Notes: generated by a model not told the origin, from the sequence alone. Positions 13,701-23,681 are shown, counted from the first letter of the stretch. The stretch is 64,000 nucleotides of DNA from Rugalucina vietnamica (GCA_964017185.1 OZ024871.1:24466488-24530487), one strand, 5' to 3'. Translations and numbers: made by a program.

Positions 13701-16700
13701 ATTCAGATTTAGTGGAGCACTGTGGTGTAGTGGCAGAGCGTCGGACTCTGAATCAAAAGATACATTAACCCCATACTACTGCTTAATATCCAAGATGTGA
13801 TGGCTCCATCCAGGCATGTGAAAAATGACATTGTTGACTGGGACGTTAAAAAAAATCAAATGTGAGTTTAGCCAACTAGTAAAGTGATCAAAACGGCAAC
13901 ATATATGGACATTACCACCATTATCATTTTAAGTTATGCTCCAAGCTTTATGCAGAAAATGTATTAAACCTACCCAACAAATGATTCTTCTACAAATATG
14001 AAAAGTGGGCTTTAATTTAAATTGATAAGCTTCCATTCGCCGTAACTTCCCTAAAACTTTTGTTGCGTAGAGCTTATCTTAATATTAAACCGCTATTATT
14101 CTTTGCTTTTCTGTGTATGTAGTGTATTTCTTTTTCCTTTTTTCTCGTGTGTGTCTTTCATTGTTCAAAAACAGGAATCATATTATGATGATAATTTTAG
14201 ATCCACAATCATTAACCCATATTTGACGAATGGATTTTCCCATCGTTATCATTTGGGTGAGTCCACTTCCATTTTTAGGGGCATCAGGAGTGATTTTTAC
14301 ATTTTATTCAATTTTTCGATGAAAATTCTCTAAGCAAACAGAATAGCCCCACATCTGGGGCTATTCTGATAAAAGGGACGCCAGGCTTAAATGAGTTAAT
14401 GGTGTATCTCTTTCGACCATGCAAATTAAGAGATGTATTTCGAAACATTTCACTCAATTGATATTATACAGTTAGAGTGTTTGCTTTAATAGCAATTAGC
14501 CAATGAGCCTGATTTGAAACCAGTCTGATGTAAATAGAGTTATTTATCCTATCTTGAGGTTTAAGAGACACAGAAATAAAATCATTGGTACCGTAAAAAT
14601 TCTATTAAACACCCTTGCGTTTATTCACAACAGTACCTTTACAGTAGAAGGGGATTGACGTTTATTGGAGGCTACACTGTAGGGCAACATTCTAGAATTC
14701 ATATATAAGAACTGAAATTATTGATGGATCTCGATCTACCCGAAACAGGACTTTTGTCCCAAGTAGGTGTTTGGGTATCACCACTTATTTCAACTACAAG
14801 AGAAAAGTAGATTTATGTGTTATGTGATAAAGCAGCAATATTAGAAACTTACTGTGTAAAATATAGTATTTTTCCCAACATTTTAAAGTGGGCGTTTATT
14901 AGAGGTTCCTAGAATTCCAAAAACCGACTGATAAAATGGTCAGTTTTAGCTTCCAAATAGGGATATGGGCATTTATTAGAGTTTCAGTTTCCAATTAAAC
15001 TGCTGTTGTGTTCAATGTTGATTTGCTTTGGTCTGATGAAATCTGTCAGTTTATAACATTAATTTAACAAGTTGCGATGCTGGTTACATTTCATTTAAAG
15101 TTAAAGAAAAAAGAAACATGTCATATTAGACTAGATTTTTATGCACATGTACACATTATAGAATTAAGCACAAAAATCTTATTATTAGTTACTGTTTCTG
15201 CTAGTTTTGCGTTTATATAACCTGCTTTTTCTTATAGCTTTGCTAGAGCATTGATTTAATTATCTGATTTTTTTTAAAGGAATAGGCCCACAAACTATTG
15301 TGTGTGCGTTTTATGAAAGCCTTCATGTAGCTGAAGAGTTTGCAACAAATTTCATGAAAATCAACCAAGGTATAAGAAAATTATAGAATTTTGAAAATTT
15401 AATGGCCCAAATCCAGAACGAGGTGTGAGGGTATGACGTCACTCCCTCACAATCATGGAATTATAAATATCTGCCATTTCCATGCATATTAAGGTATGAA
15501 AGTTGTTGAAATACTTTTCATTCACTTAATATACTGGTCAAAAAAAGTTAAGGATCAAACTTTAAAGGATGAATTTTTCGGTCATTAAATAATTAATCAG
15601 GTTTTGAATTACATGGTGGATTAGCACTGTTATTGAACTTTAATATGCCACCAATTTTGAAATTATGCATCAACTGACTTAGGCACAGCTGTTCTTTAAA
15701 CTACACTACCCTAAAAACCAAAGAAATAAAAAGTCCACAAGAACTGATTCCACGAAAAATATCAATTTTGCCAATACATGAAAATTTTGCGTAATTGCTC
15801 GATAATCGTCAAGTTGAATCCTTTTGAAGGTCAGCCAGCCAAAAACAATTGGAAATTTCTTGCCATTTTAAAAGTTTTACTCGAGCAAACGTACACACCA
15901 TCAGTTCTCTATGGGAATTTCGTACCACTTTCATTTTCAGGGTAGTCGGGCTTAAAGCCTGGTATTGTTGAAGGCAAATGCTATTTTTTCAATCTTTAAG
16001 CGCACAAAGCTTACAAAATGAATATCCTTGATGATAGGAATGTTTCATTTTACAAGAAGTTCCTTACCTTCTAGAAATTACATGGTAAATTTTTGATCCC
16101 TAACTTTATTTGTCCAGTATAGAATCATATTGATCAGTTTTGAATGTAAAAAGTAAGTCTACTACTGTAAATAAGCATTTTTCCTTTTTGGTCACGTGAC
16201 TAGCTAAACAAAATGGCGGCCACCATAGGCGGCCATTGTTGAATCTTAAAACCTTCAATATCTTCTAAACCACTTAACCGATTTTAATAAATGTGGTGTC
16301 AAAATGTTTGTTTCGCTGATCTCTTTCTTTTGAAATGAAGGATAATGTTTGAAACCTATTCCTTTAAGTGGAGATTTACTAAATCAGTAGGGCAATGAAA
16401 ATCAGAAATACATAATACTTTCTTTGGGTTCAAGGAAGGATCCATACATATAAGCCTTAGTTGTTTACTTTAGTGGTAATGTACATCATAGCACATTTTG
16501 TCAGGACATCTATATATTGGGAAGGAGTCACATAAAATGGAGGCAATGTCAAACAAACAAACAAAGCAATTGCTAATGAATTTGCAACTTGTGTTTTTGG
16601 AGGTAGGCTACTTTGGAAAGAATATGTTAAAAATTAAATTAGTTCCTTGGAATAAAGTGTCAGTGTTGACTTAATATTGTGTTCTCATTTATGTATGGTG

Positions 16701-19700
16701 TTGTTTATTTATTTGATAGATAGAAAGGATGTTTAAACTTGGGATATTTTAAACTTCTGTTAAATAATGTATGATGTAGATTTTATGTTTAATATTTAGT
16801 TTAAGGATGTTCGCTGCCAACATTTGACATTTCGGAACTTACGGTTTTTATTTTGTTCAATATCGCGTAAACGGTTGCAGATATTTTCCTAATATTTTAT
16901 ATTTGGATACATATTGATGATATGCATTGAATGAGCTATGAAAATTGTCATTCTAAGGAACTTCATTTTTTCACCCCATTTTCTGCACTTTTTCAGAAAA
17001 TTTTAGTTGTCAGTAAAATTTAGGGGGTAGGGTAGATTAAACTTGCATATTATACATTTTCAAATAAATTGCACCAGTTCTATGTTTATTTTAGCAGCAG
17101 TATATGTGTACATTGTCTTCTAAGTCAGTCTTTCTGTATTTGGTGTGCTAGTTTTAAAATTTTAGGTGGTTTTATGAAATGGGCTTTAAGAAATAAAACA
17201 GCCGAAAAAAGGCTTAAAATGGCGATTTTCAAGTGGTTGGTTCTCTCTTATATGCACACTACCATATATATTTCTTTCTTTTATTCGAACAATATTACCA
17301 AGTTCTATGTTGTGTGAGAATACAAGAAAAAGTTTGAATCTACAAATATGGGTTTGGCACATTTCAAAATATTGATTTTTTCCGACTTTTCAAGTATGGG
17401 GATAGGGTTGGAAAACGACTTGTAAAATTTTGTCATTCACTTCAAGTTGCAAGTTTTTCTATACTTTTGGTCCAAAATAGTCTGCATTACGTAAATATTA
17501 TGACTTTTGAAAGCTTTCTGGGTGTATTTTTGTTCAAGACGGGTATGTTTCAAAGAATTAAAAATTATATTAATTTTACTAAATTTTAAACATGGTGTTC
17601 AGAGGTCTCATTCACAGGCATGTAGCTTGAAAAAATGCACACTACCCTATACATATTTTGTTTTCAAATGTCTTGTATTGTATTTTGGAATCAAAAAAGA
17701 GTGGTTAGAAAAAAAGTTGGAATACTTTTTCATTGGCAGCGAACATCCTTAAATCATTGTTCTTCAAACATTTTAAATGTTGTCATTAGAACGTGAAGCA
17801 GAAATACATTGAATTATGGAATTGTTATTTCTTGCATGAAATGATTTTTTCATACATATCTTTGGTTATTTAGCATAAGTTTTGGCATGCTCCTGTCGAC
17901 TTCTTTGCAGTTGCTGGCTTGGCTGTTGTCTGATCCCATTCTGCATGAACGCCTGCAAGGATGTGATCCACCAGTGCCCCAACTGTCACCAACAGCTGGG
18001 CAGATACAACCGCATGTAGGACCAGTCTTGGAGGAAACAGGAAGTGGAGGAGGGGAGACCAGTCTAAACAAGGGACTTAAATCATGACAAACCAAATAAA
18101 AATTTAAGAAAATCAAAGATATGAACATTGTGTTGGTGATAATGAAATGAAACAAAAATATACTACACTTAAAGAAAAGGGAAAAATCAAAGTGATCATG
18201 TGACATCACAAAAGTATTCAAAGAAGTGTAAGAAATAAAAAACTCCAAAAAAAAAAAAAAGAAGTAAATAAATAACTAGACACAAAAGTAAATGGAAACA
18301 TGAAGCTATAATGACACTCTGTGATTCTCTGATTATGGCTCCTTGATGGAAACAATGCTGACTAATCATAAGAAAATGAAGTTCTGTTTTTAGTATACGA
18401 AGAAAATATTTCAAACATTTTGAAGAAAATATTTAAATGAATGTACATATATTTGGACACTTCTTGTATTATATCAAATGGATTTTGAAAGAAACTTTGA
18501 CATTTTCATTATGAGATGTGAAATCAAAATGATTTCTTTTTTTTTTCTGAGCATATCTCAGTTTTTTGGGAAGATTGTATTTGATGTGTTTTATTTTATC
18601 ATTTTCAAACTTAAACAACAACAAAAAAATACTTTTACTGGTTTTATCTTTTAATCTATGTACAAAGCTTGTATGTTGCAACAGTGTTGTATACATTTTA
18701 TCACAAAAAATATTCAAATAAGTCCTACAAGTAAGCACATATTTTTTATCATTTACATACATGTGTTACATTAGGAGAGTAGATTGTCAATTTTCATACG
18801 GAGGAAAAAATGATAGTCATCTTTTCACAATTGGTTGGGAGATAGAAAATTCTTTTTAAAAAAATTCGGGGTATGTTAGATCAAAGATTTAAATTCTGGA
18901 AATCTGAAAAAATGGGAAAAACGATGGAGCTTTCAAGGAGATGTCTTATGCAGGTTAATTTAATTGAATAACATATCATACTTAAGATCTGGCTGTGATA
19001 GTTTGCTTTTCTTCTGAAACTTTTGTTCTATAATTTTTATTCGGACTTAATTTAGTAGTAAGTACTTATTTTGACTACAAATGTGGAAATCATCATCTAT
19101 TGCTTTTTTTTTTCATCTTTTGCTTTTAGTTTGGGGACAGGCATTGTGCTAGTGCAAGCAAAACATTTTAAATGTCTTAACCAGGTTAATTTAATACCTC
19201 AATCCGTGGAGTTTTTAGGTCTGTACAAATATAAAAATAAGATTTTTTTTCCCCAAAATTTTGGACATGTTTTATTCAACTTTTTAATCTAAATATTAAA
19301 AATAAATTATTTTATCTGTTTGTATGTTTATTTTTCTTTCAAATCCTATGAATAATGCAGTAAGAACCATTATACCCATGCAGTTTATATAAGCATCATT
19401 TCAAAAGAAGTAATGAACTTTATAATGAATATGTGAAAAACATTGCCAGTATGTATCTCTAATTTTGTGATTCCTATTTTTGCTTCTGTGTTGTCTGTTG
19501 TCAGTCCTCACATAGCACAGTGTGACTAACATTGTGAAAGTAATGCAGAAAACTAATTAATCTGCCACATTAATATCAGGATGTTTATAATCAGATATAT
19601 ATTATAATATAAAGTTCATTTTATGTAATCATTGAAAATTAGCTTTGCTCTTAATCATATTTTTCTGTTCTTTACATTGGCTGACATATTTTACTACTTT

Positions 19701-20318
19701 AACATGTTTCTGTTTCCTTTAAGAGTTTTCTCCTGCCATTTAAACTTTCTTTGCGCACAAAAATCTTTTTGTGTGAGTGCACATTTGAGAAGTAATCACA
19801 ATTGTTTTTTCTTTAGTTTTAATTATATTTGTTGAGTGCACAATTGAGAACTAATCATAGTAGTATCTTTAGATACCTGGATACCAAAAATTAAGAAAAA
19901 GAAAATGTCAAATTTTATTCTTGAGCAACATCTGCAGAGACAAATTATGATTGCCATCTGCTAATTCTTTTTAAATATTCAATAATAAATTATTGTGACC
20001 ATGATTGCTTATCAGGTATCAAATCAAAGATTATTAACATTCATGTCCTTACATACCTTAAGCAAAGATAACAGACAAAGTTCACAAACTAAGATATTGT
20101 ACATATTATGATAAAATGGCATGTACTTACTTCATCCTTTAAGTCTTTCAAGCAACTGCATGAGGCCTTTTCAGTTGGTTGTGGTATCCATCTGCATGTT
20201 TCCTTACAGCTTGTGGCTTGGTTGTTGTCTGATCCCGTTCTGCCTTAACGCCTGCAAGGATGTGATCCACAAGTGCCCAAACTGTCAACAGCAACTGGGC
20301 AGATACAACCGCATGTAG
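1702..20318 (+). CDS. LITAF: LITAF-like gene A, whole coding span (six exons, two alternative last exons)
   Basis: Spliced model: 1702-1744, 5253-5279, 6307-6354, 8360-8386, 11103-11298, then either 17911-18019 or 20210-20318. Every junction has AG/GT borders and the frame stays open. The product is 149 residues: a Pro/Tyr/Gln-rich N-terminus (1-60) with PPPY at 6-9, then a LITAF/SIMPLE-type domain: CQYC zinc half-knuckle at 84-87, a hydrophobic stretch at about 101-125, and H134-x-C-P-N-C139 as the second half-knuckle. Known of the family: LITAF proteins are monotopic endosomal/lysosomal membrane proteins whose two CxxC motifs bind one zinc, and whose PPxY motif binds NEDD4-type ubiquitin ligases; in molluscs they are described as immune-responsive. 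Length matches the family (human about 161). The ATG lies two bases after an acceptor, so a non-coding 5' exon must lie further upstream. The exact organism and expression are not visible. Confidence 0.88.
2411..2621. mobile_element. GAGCC palindromic MITE, copy 1 (left end lost)
   Basis: Contains the family's inverted core (AAGCTGATC/GATCAGCTT arms around TTACC..GGTAACC, 2424-2485), the CAATT..CC and AAATTTCAAGCTTCTA segments, and the right terminus ending GAGGCGGCTC at 2621. The left terminus is not recognisable. Lies in the first coding intron. Confidence 0.75.
2622..4529. other. Intron sequence, nothing recognised
   Basis: AT-rich intron between coding exons 1 and 2. No exon with matching phase, no RNA gene and no clear repeat ends were seen. 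Confidence 0.5.
4530..4710. mobile_element. Decayed GAGCC-MITE copy
   Basis: Shares with intact copies the order AGGAGCTTGAAATTTCAGATTT, ATCCGTGTAGC, GAAGGCGCTGATCAGCT and GGTTTTCTCGTG, but the palindrome core is shortened and both ends are eroded. Orientation opposite to copy 1. Confidence 0.6.
5060..5215. mobile_element. Decayed GAGCC-MITE fragment
   Basis: Retains TGATCAGGGCCTTT, TTTTAAGCTTCTAACC, CTTCTGTGAATG and TTTTCTCACG in the family order just upstream of coding exon 2; terminal repeats are not intact. Confidence 0.55.
5253..5279 (+). CDS. LITAF: LITAF-like gene A, coding exon 2 (27-nt proline-rich cassette)
   Basis: Reads (N)PAYPPPGQ(G) in the phase left by exon 1. Pyrimidine-rich acceptor ending at 5252 and donor GTAAGA at 5280. 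It is 27 nt, phase 1 on both sides, so it can be skipped or repeated without changing the frame. It belongs to the flexible Pro/Tyr/Gln-rich N-terminal tail typical of LITAF proteins. Confidence 0.85.
5474..5566. repeat. Near-perfect ~40-bp hairpin
   Basis: Arms 5474-5511 and 5527-5566 (ATCTTACATGAGTGGTCATT.. against its inverse complement) flank a short spacer; a second inverted pair (TATCATATGACTT near 5573, GTCATATGATAAAG near 5752) lies outside it. Probably the palindromic end of a fold-back element. Confidence 0.6.
5890..6215. mobile_element. Decayed GAGCC-MITE sequence
   Basis: Fragments matching the MITE (GATCAGGGCCTTTGT; AGTACAATTCCTCTT; TTCAAAATTCTAGCC; TTGTACAGTCCAGTTTGAG; AGACCAGTTTTCTCATG) occur in family order but diverged and partly duplicated. 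Ends lost. Confidence 0.5.
6217..6292 (+). repeat. 20-bp minisatellite at the acceptor of coding exon 3
   Basis: About 3.7 copies of CATATGCTTTCATTTCATCT (variant ending ATAT) run up to the polypyrimidine tract of the exon at 6307. The repeat unit is itself pyrimidine-rich and includes possible branch-point sequence. Confidence 0.85.
6307..6354 (+). CDS. LITAF: LITAF-like gene A, coding exon 3 (48-nt proline/glutamine cassette)
   Basis: Reads SQFQPPPQPYQPGAP after a codon completed from exon 2. Acceptor TTTTCCACCAG ends at 6306; donor GTACGA at 6355. 48 nt, phase 1 on both sides. Its acceptor sits directly behind a 20-bp minisatellite (6217-6292). Confidence 0.86.
6355..7950. other. Intron sequence, nothing recognised
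   Basis: AT-rich intron between coding exons 3 and 4; only short unsupported frames on both strands. Confidence 0.5.
7955..8165. mobile_element. Decayed GAGCC-MITE copy
   Basis: Starts TGAGCTTCTGGGTGAGAAAA then CCAACAATT, AGGTCTGACACAAGCC and GCAAAAACAAAGGCTCTGTT, i.e. one end, the middle and part of the core of the MITE; the far end is lost. The open frame across it is part of the repeat, not a gene. Confidence 0.55.
8360..8386 (+). CDS. LITAF: LITAF-like gene A, coding exon 4 (27-nt proline/glutamine cassette)
   Basis: Reads (A)YPQQPGYP in frame with exons 3 and 5. Acceptor TTATATAG ends at 8359; donor GTAATG at 8387. Another 27-nt, phase 1/1 cassette, similar in size and composition to exon 2 and to the downstream exon at 33644, suggesting the tail grew by exon duplication. 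Confidence 0.84.
8387..9791. other. Intron sequence, nothing recognised
   Basis: AT-rich intron between coding exons 4 and 5. A short direct repeat of TTAGTTTCCATTGTACAAC (near 8667 and 8690) is the only structure noticed. Confidence 0.5.
9792..10025. mobile_element. GAGCC palindromic MITE, copy 2 (complete, 234 bp)
   Basis: Ends GAGCCACCTCGTGGGAAAAC and its inverse (..GTTTTCCCACTAGGTGGCTC), with the full palindromic core (GCGAAAACAAAGGCGCTGAT, CAGCTTCGCGG, then the inverse) at about 9929-9989. No ORF. No obvious target duplication at this copy. Confidence 0.85.
11103..11298 (+). CDS. LITAF: LITAF-like gene A, coding exon 5 (first half of LITAF domain)
   Basis: 196 nt, in at phase 1 and out at phase 2. 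It opens with a short linker (AQYNAPPGQVGTT), continues through FRETPIRLK into the zinc half-knuckle CQYC (residues 84-87 of the model), then the conserved YETG and the hydrophobic run LTWIACFVIAIVG that begins the membrane-inserted helix. The domain is unfinished: the second CxxC must come from a downstream exon. Acceptor TGTTTTAAAG ends at 11102; donor GTAAGT at 11299. It is clearly paralogous to the exon at 45264-45486. CpG and G/C use are higher than in the surrounding intron, as expected for selected coding sequence. Confidence 0.92.
11841..11910. repeat. Fragment of dispersed repeat R2
   Basis: Matches 28234 onward and 29262-29283 joined to 29881: AAAACTGAGATCCTT, then AAGAGCAG, TGAACATATTAATGAG, GGGGATGGGCCATACC. 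Only the first ~65 bp of the repeat are present. Confidence 0.6.
12251..13593. mobile_element. 1.34-kb DNA transposon with ~76-bp terminal inverted repeats, TSD TCTTG
   Basis: Left end CACGGCTAACAAACCTTTAA... (to about 12326) is matched at roughly 90% by the inverse complement of 13518-13593. TCTTG flanks both sides exactly (12246-12250, 13594-13598), a 5-bp target duplication. The interior has no coding frame, so the copy is non-autonomous. Five-base duplications and CAC termini recall Transib-type elements, but this assignment is weak. Confidence 0.85.
13713..13861 (+). repeat. tRNA-derived SINE
   Basis: A-box-like TGGTGTAGTGGCAGAGCG followed by TCGGACTCTGAATC as in a tRNA anticodon arm, a body of ~100 bp, and a 3' tail GACGTTAAAAAAAATCAAAT, the usual tail form of mollusc SINEs. 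B box is eroded. Confidence 0.65.
14212..14399. mobile_element. TTAA-flanked MITE, copy 1 (188 bp)
   Basis: TTAACCCATATTTGAC at the left and ..CTTAAATGAGTTAA at the right: short imperfect inverted ends flanked by TTAA. Internal hairpin AGAATAGCCCCA/TGGGGCTATTCT. The same element, inverted and slightly longer, is at 54410-54638. TTAA targeting suggests a piggyBac- or Kolobok-type helper. Confidence 0.75.
15274..16367. mobile_element. 1.09-kb TTAA-flanked element, host of a nested insertion
   Basis: TTAA plus AGGAATAGG at 15274-15286 is matched by CCTATTCCT plus TTAA at 16355-16367. The interior lacks coding capacity and is interrupted by the element at 15530-16121. The copy without the insert would be about 500 bp. 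Confidence 0.65.
15530..16121. mobile_element. Nested ~590-bp TA-flanked element (Tc1/mariner-like MITE)
   Basis: TATACTGG(T)CAAA..AAGTTAAGGATCA at the left is the inverse complement, with few mismatches, of TTGATCCCTAACTTT.. TTTGTCCAGTATA at the right: ~30-bp inverted ends starting CTGG next to TA. No transposase. Confidence 0.7.
16801..17752. mobile_element. 952-bp TTAA element with perfect 20-bp inverted ends
   Basis: TTAAGGATGTTCGCTGCCAA at 16801-16820 and its exact inverse complement at 17733-17752. TTAA is the likely target duplication. Frames of about 80 codons inside show no transposase motif. Its right end lies only ~160 bp before terminal exon 6a. Confidence 0.85.
17911..18019 (+). 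CDS. LITAF: LITAF-like gene A, terminal exon 6a (second half of LITAF domain, stop TAG)
   Basis: One base completes the glycine codon from exon 5, then 35 codons and [22 protein letters not shown] and QCPNC, with HxCPxC as the second zinc half-knuckle, ending GRYNRM. Acceptor CTTCTTTGCAG ends at 17910. The exon completes the hydrophobic segment and the zinc site, so it is needed for a functional protein. An AATAAA lies 76 nt after the stop. It is 31/35 identical in protein to exon 6b at 20210, so the two look like alternative last exons, unless one is a decayed spare; both are intact. Confidence 0.9.
18095..18100 (+). terminator. Candidate polyadenylation signal for exon 6a
   Basis: AATAAA 76 nt downstream of the TAG at 18017-18019. 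Its closeness to the stop supports exon 6a being a true last exon. AATAAA is common in AT-rich DNA, so this is only a candidate. Confidence 0.5.
18101..20209. other. Interval between alternative last exons 6a and 6b
   Basis: 3' untranslated/intron sequence. Contains an A-run at 18249-18262, a TGTGAGTGCACATTTGAGAA / TTGAGTGCACAATTGAGAAC direct repeat (near 19772 and 19834), and no further domain exon. Confidence 0.5.
20210..20318 (+). CDS. LITAF: LITAF-like gene A, alternative terminal exon 6b (second half of LITAF domain, stop TAG)
   Basis: Same architecture as exon 6a: one base finishing the glycine codon, 35 codons, TAG at 20316-20318. Reads [24 protein letters not shown], ending GRYNRM. 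Acceptor TTTCCTTACAG ends at 20209. It differs from 6a at four of 35 residues (C/L, M/L, Q/K, H/Q), all outside the zinc ligands. It lies 2.2 kb after 6a with no domain exon between them, so it can only be used by skipping 6a from exon 5 (or from another domain exon). Confidence 0.88.
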
Positions 20319-20815
20319 AGCCAGTCTGGGTGATGGTACACTGCAAGACAGAAGATATTTATCTGGCAGTCTAGAGAGAAAGACAGCATGCTGGGCATGG
20401 TCATTTTCCTATTATTGTAGCTACCTATCACTTTCGTCAATGGTTTATTGGACATTGTGCTTGCTTTGAATATTGTTATGTTTTCAAGCATGTATATATT
20501 GTAGAAAAGCTTCAAGATTGACACATAGATTTTTGGCTTAATGACAGCAACTTGCTTTTTTTACCTGCAAGTTTTATAAATTTTTACTGATTTAAAATAT
20601 TTTGATAACTACACCATTAATGAACTTGCATCTGTAGTTTTAATTTTACTGAAACTGCAATTTTTGTTATTGGTGTTTTTCGAATGTGGCAAAAAAGACC
20701 TGAAAAATTTAAAATGAAGTGAAACAAAAGGTTGCAATTTTTTTGGTTATTTTTAACTTAAATATTGTATTTTATTATATTTTTGTGATAAAATGAAAGT
20801 TAATATGCATATTTT

Positions 20816-20821
20816 AATAAA
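20816..20821 (+). terminator. Candidate polyadenylation signal for exon 6b
   Basis: AATAAA about 500 nt after the stop codon of exon 6b; a candidate 3' end of this transcript form. A further A-rich AATAAA-like run follows near 20900. Confidence 0.4.
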
Positions 20822-21253
20822 CTACTGCAGGGTTTTAATGGATCTTACTTAGTGTATACAGTTACTATTTTCAAACTAAGTTTTCATATTTTCTTTAATA
20901 AAAAATTCTCTTGTATAGAAAGCTTTTGCGTTTAATTACTAACCCGAACTGTGCAACAGTCACTGCATAGCCTTCCAATAAAACCAAGAACATATGAGAA
21001 TTACTATATGAAAACATTATGGCCTTTTGAGTTGGAAGAATTTACCAGGTACTGACTGAATATTCACAACCAATGAAATTGTGAAAAAATGAGACCCCTT
21101 TAAAGGTCTGCAGCTGATCATCTCTTGTTCTGTCTTATATACCTATAACTTGCATCCTGATATGTTTTCATGAATAATAATGACACTTGATATGTTTTCA
21201 TGAATAATAATGATACTTCTTTTTTCAGTCTCATCCCAAAAACAAGAACATTT

Positions 21254-21488
21254 GAGCCGCCACATGGGAAAACCAACAATCTGCATAGGCGAAAACAAAG
21301 GCGCAAACCAGCTTTGCTGTAACTGTTGAGCTGATCAGCACCTTTGTTTTCGCTGCATGGATAGTACAATGCCTCTCCTTCTTCAATCCGAAATTTCAAG
21401 CTTCTAACTTTCTTCTGTGACTGTACAGGTTGGTTTTTGTCAGACCTGGTTTGAACCCAAAATTGTTGGTTTTCTCATGCACAGGCTC
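21254..21488. mobile_element. GAGCC palindromic MITE, copy 3 (complete, 235 bp, TSD ATTT)
   Basis: GAGCCGCCACATGGGAAAAC ... CTCATGCACAGGCTC. ATTT lies immediately on both sides. The palindromic core (21287-21351) is more diverged than in copies 2 and 5. Confidence 0.85.
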
Positions 21489-21854
21489 ATTTACAAGAAT
21501 GAGTTAGTCCAGAAATGTGATTTTTCACCTGCCCTTTCATGTCTTGATACCCATTTAAAAACCTATTAATTGGATGGTTTTATGTTTTGTCCCACTCAAC
21601 AACTAAGGTCATGTGGAGATGGGACCTTGGGTTAAAGTTGGAGTACCCTATAAACAAACCCACAACTCATGTATATAAACTGAGTGGCTAGACCACCACT
21701 GTGACTATGAATGGTTTCTTCGTAAGCATGTTGATTGGGTAGTTATGTCATAAACCTGATTGTCTGATATGATTTGATGGTGGCGCCTCAACAGAGCCAT
21801 TAAACACTATATTGATATGAAACTGGCAGCATATTTCTCAAAATGAAAATAAAA

Positions 21855-22156
21855 TAGCTCACCTGTGCCTTTAGGCTCAACTCCAGTATACTCATGCTCT
21901 AGTGTCCATCTGTATCCTCAACAATATTAAGTCAACTATTAGGTCAATGAAAGCCAAATTTAATAGGTAGGTGTAAGAAAAGTTTGTTCACAGGGGCTGC
22001 CTTGCCCACAAATGCACGAAAAATTTCTGGAACTGCCAAGGGGATTTCGATGAATATCTGGACATTTTACTATATGAGTCAATGTCAAAATTCGTCAAAA
22101 TTCTTGTCTCCTCAATATTTTATGAAAACCGCTTACCAGATCGTGATTTGAATTTT
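21855..22156 (+). mobile_element. Decayed Helentron-like element, 5' part
   Basis: Begins TAGCTCACCTGTGCCTTTAGGCTC, then CTCATGCTCTAGTGTCCATC, and a CAATGAAAGCCAAATTT unit, the same order as the element at 22157, but without a 3' end. The segment 22069-22100 within it is matched in inverse at 25687-25719. Confidence 0.5.
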
Positions 22157-23681
22157 TAGCTCACCTGAGCCGTCAGGCTCACAAGGTCAGCTTATAGCAT
22201 ACCCATGCTCCGTCGTCCGTCCGTCCGTCCGTCCGTCCGTCGTCCGTCCGTCGTCCACCATTTTCAAAGATCTTCTTCTCTGAAACAGCTTGGCCAATCA
22301 AAGCCAAATTTTACATGAAGCATCTATGGGAAGGGGGAACCAATGTGTATATAAATAATCCAGGTCACATGACCAAGATGGCCGCCATGCCCATATATGG
22401 TAAAAACCCTTCAAAAATCTTCTTCTCCGGAACCACTGGACCGATTTCAACCAAACTTGGCATGAAGCATCGATGACTCAAGTACTACAATGTATATATA
22501 AATCATGACCTTGCGGTGACCTTGACCTATTTTACGGCAAGGTCAACATAGGTCGCCTTTGCATTTGAATGGGAAAAATTGTTAAATTGTCATTTAAAGG
22601 AAAAATCTTGCAGAAAATGAGCAGAAGGACTGAATATTAATGATTCTGAGAAAATTTGCACCCCAGGGGCTCATCCGCCCCCACCCCGGGGCAATATACA
22701 TGTATATTATCATAATATTCAAACATCATCTCCTCTGAAACCGCTTGGCCAATTAAAGCCAAATTTTATGTGAAGCATCAATAGGAAGGGGTAACCAATG
22801 TTTATATAAATAATCAAGGTCACATAACCAAGATGGCCACCATGCCCATATATGGTAAAAACCCTTCCAAAATCTTCTTCTCCGGAACCGGTACACTGAT
22901 TTCAAAGAAACTTAGCATGGAGCATTGATGGCTCAAGTACTACAATGTGTATATAAATCATGACCCTGTGATGACCTTGACCTTTTTTATGGCAAGGTCA
23001 ACATAGGTCGCCTATGCATTTGAATGGGGAAAACTTTTAAAAAGTAATTTGAGGTGAAAATCTTGCAGGAATGGGTAGTTTGACTGAATATTAATGATTC
23101 TGAAAAAAAAATGGACCCAAGGGGCTCATATGGCCCCACCCGGGGGCAATATACATGTAAATTACCAAAATATTCAAACATCTTCTTCTCTGAAATCACT
23201 TGGCCAATCAAAGCCAAATTTTATGTGAAGCATTTATAGAATGAGGGAACCAATGTGTATATAAATGATCCAGGTCACATGACCAAGATGGCCGCCATGC
23301 CCATATATGGTAAAAACCCTTCCAAAATCTTTTCTATTCTGGAACCGGTGGACCGATTTCAACAAAACTTGGCATGAAACATCAATGGCTTAAGTACTAC
23401 AATGTTTATATAAATCATGACCCTGTGATAACCTTGACCTATTTTACGACAAGGTCAACATAGATTGCCTATGCCTTTGAATGGGGATAACTGTTACTTG
23501 TCCGTTGAAGGGAAAGACTTGCAGGAAATTGGCAAATGGACAGGATATTGATATAATGGGCACCAGGGAATCATCTGCCCCTTTACTGGGGCTTTTTTCC
23601 ATAATATGCAAACATGTTTATTGGTATATACGTACAACAGATCTCAGGTGAGCGTTTACAGGACCATTGGTCCTCTGGTTT
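22157..23681 (+). mobile_element. Helentron-like (HINE) element with (GTCC)n and ~450-bp tandem units
   Basis: AGCTCACCTGAG at the left and CTCAGGTGAGC at 23643-23653 form a subterminal inverted repeat. Between them lie a (GTCC/TCCG)n run at 22210-22255 and three tandem units of ~450 bp, each with CTTGGCCAAT(C/T)AAAGCCAAAT, ATGACCAAGATGGCCGCC and TGACCTTGACC. The hairpin AGGACCATTGGTCCT (23660-23674) is followed closely by CTGGTTT. Subterminal repeats, microsatellite, tandem core and 3' hairpin are the layout of non-autonomous Helentrons; the name is inferred. Confidence 0.65.
22210..22255 (+). repeat. (GTCC)n microsatellite
   Basis: About ten GTCC/GTCCGTC repeats near the 5' end of the Helentron-like element. 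Confidence 0.9.

Noticed and set aside
17850-18248. 132-codon minus-strand frame opposite terminal exon 6a
   Set aside because: Shadow of the LITAF exon; the plus strand has the zinc motif, splice acceptor and stop conserved in three paralogous exons.
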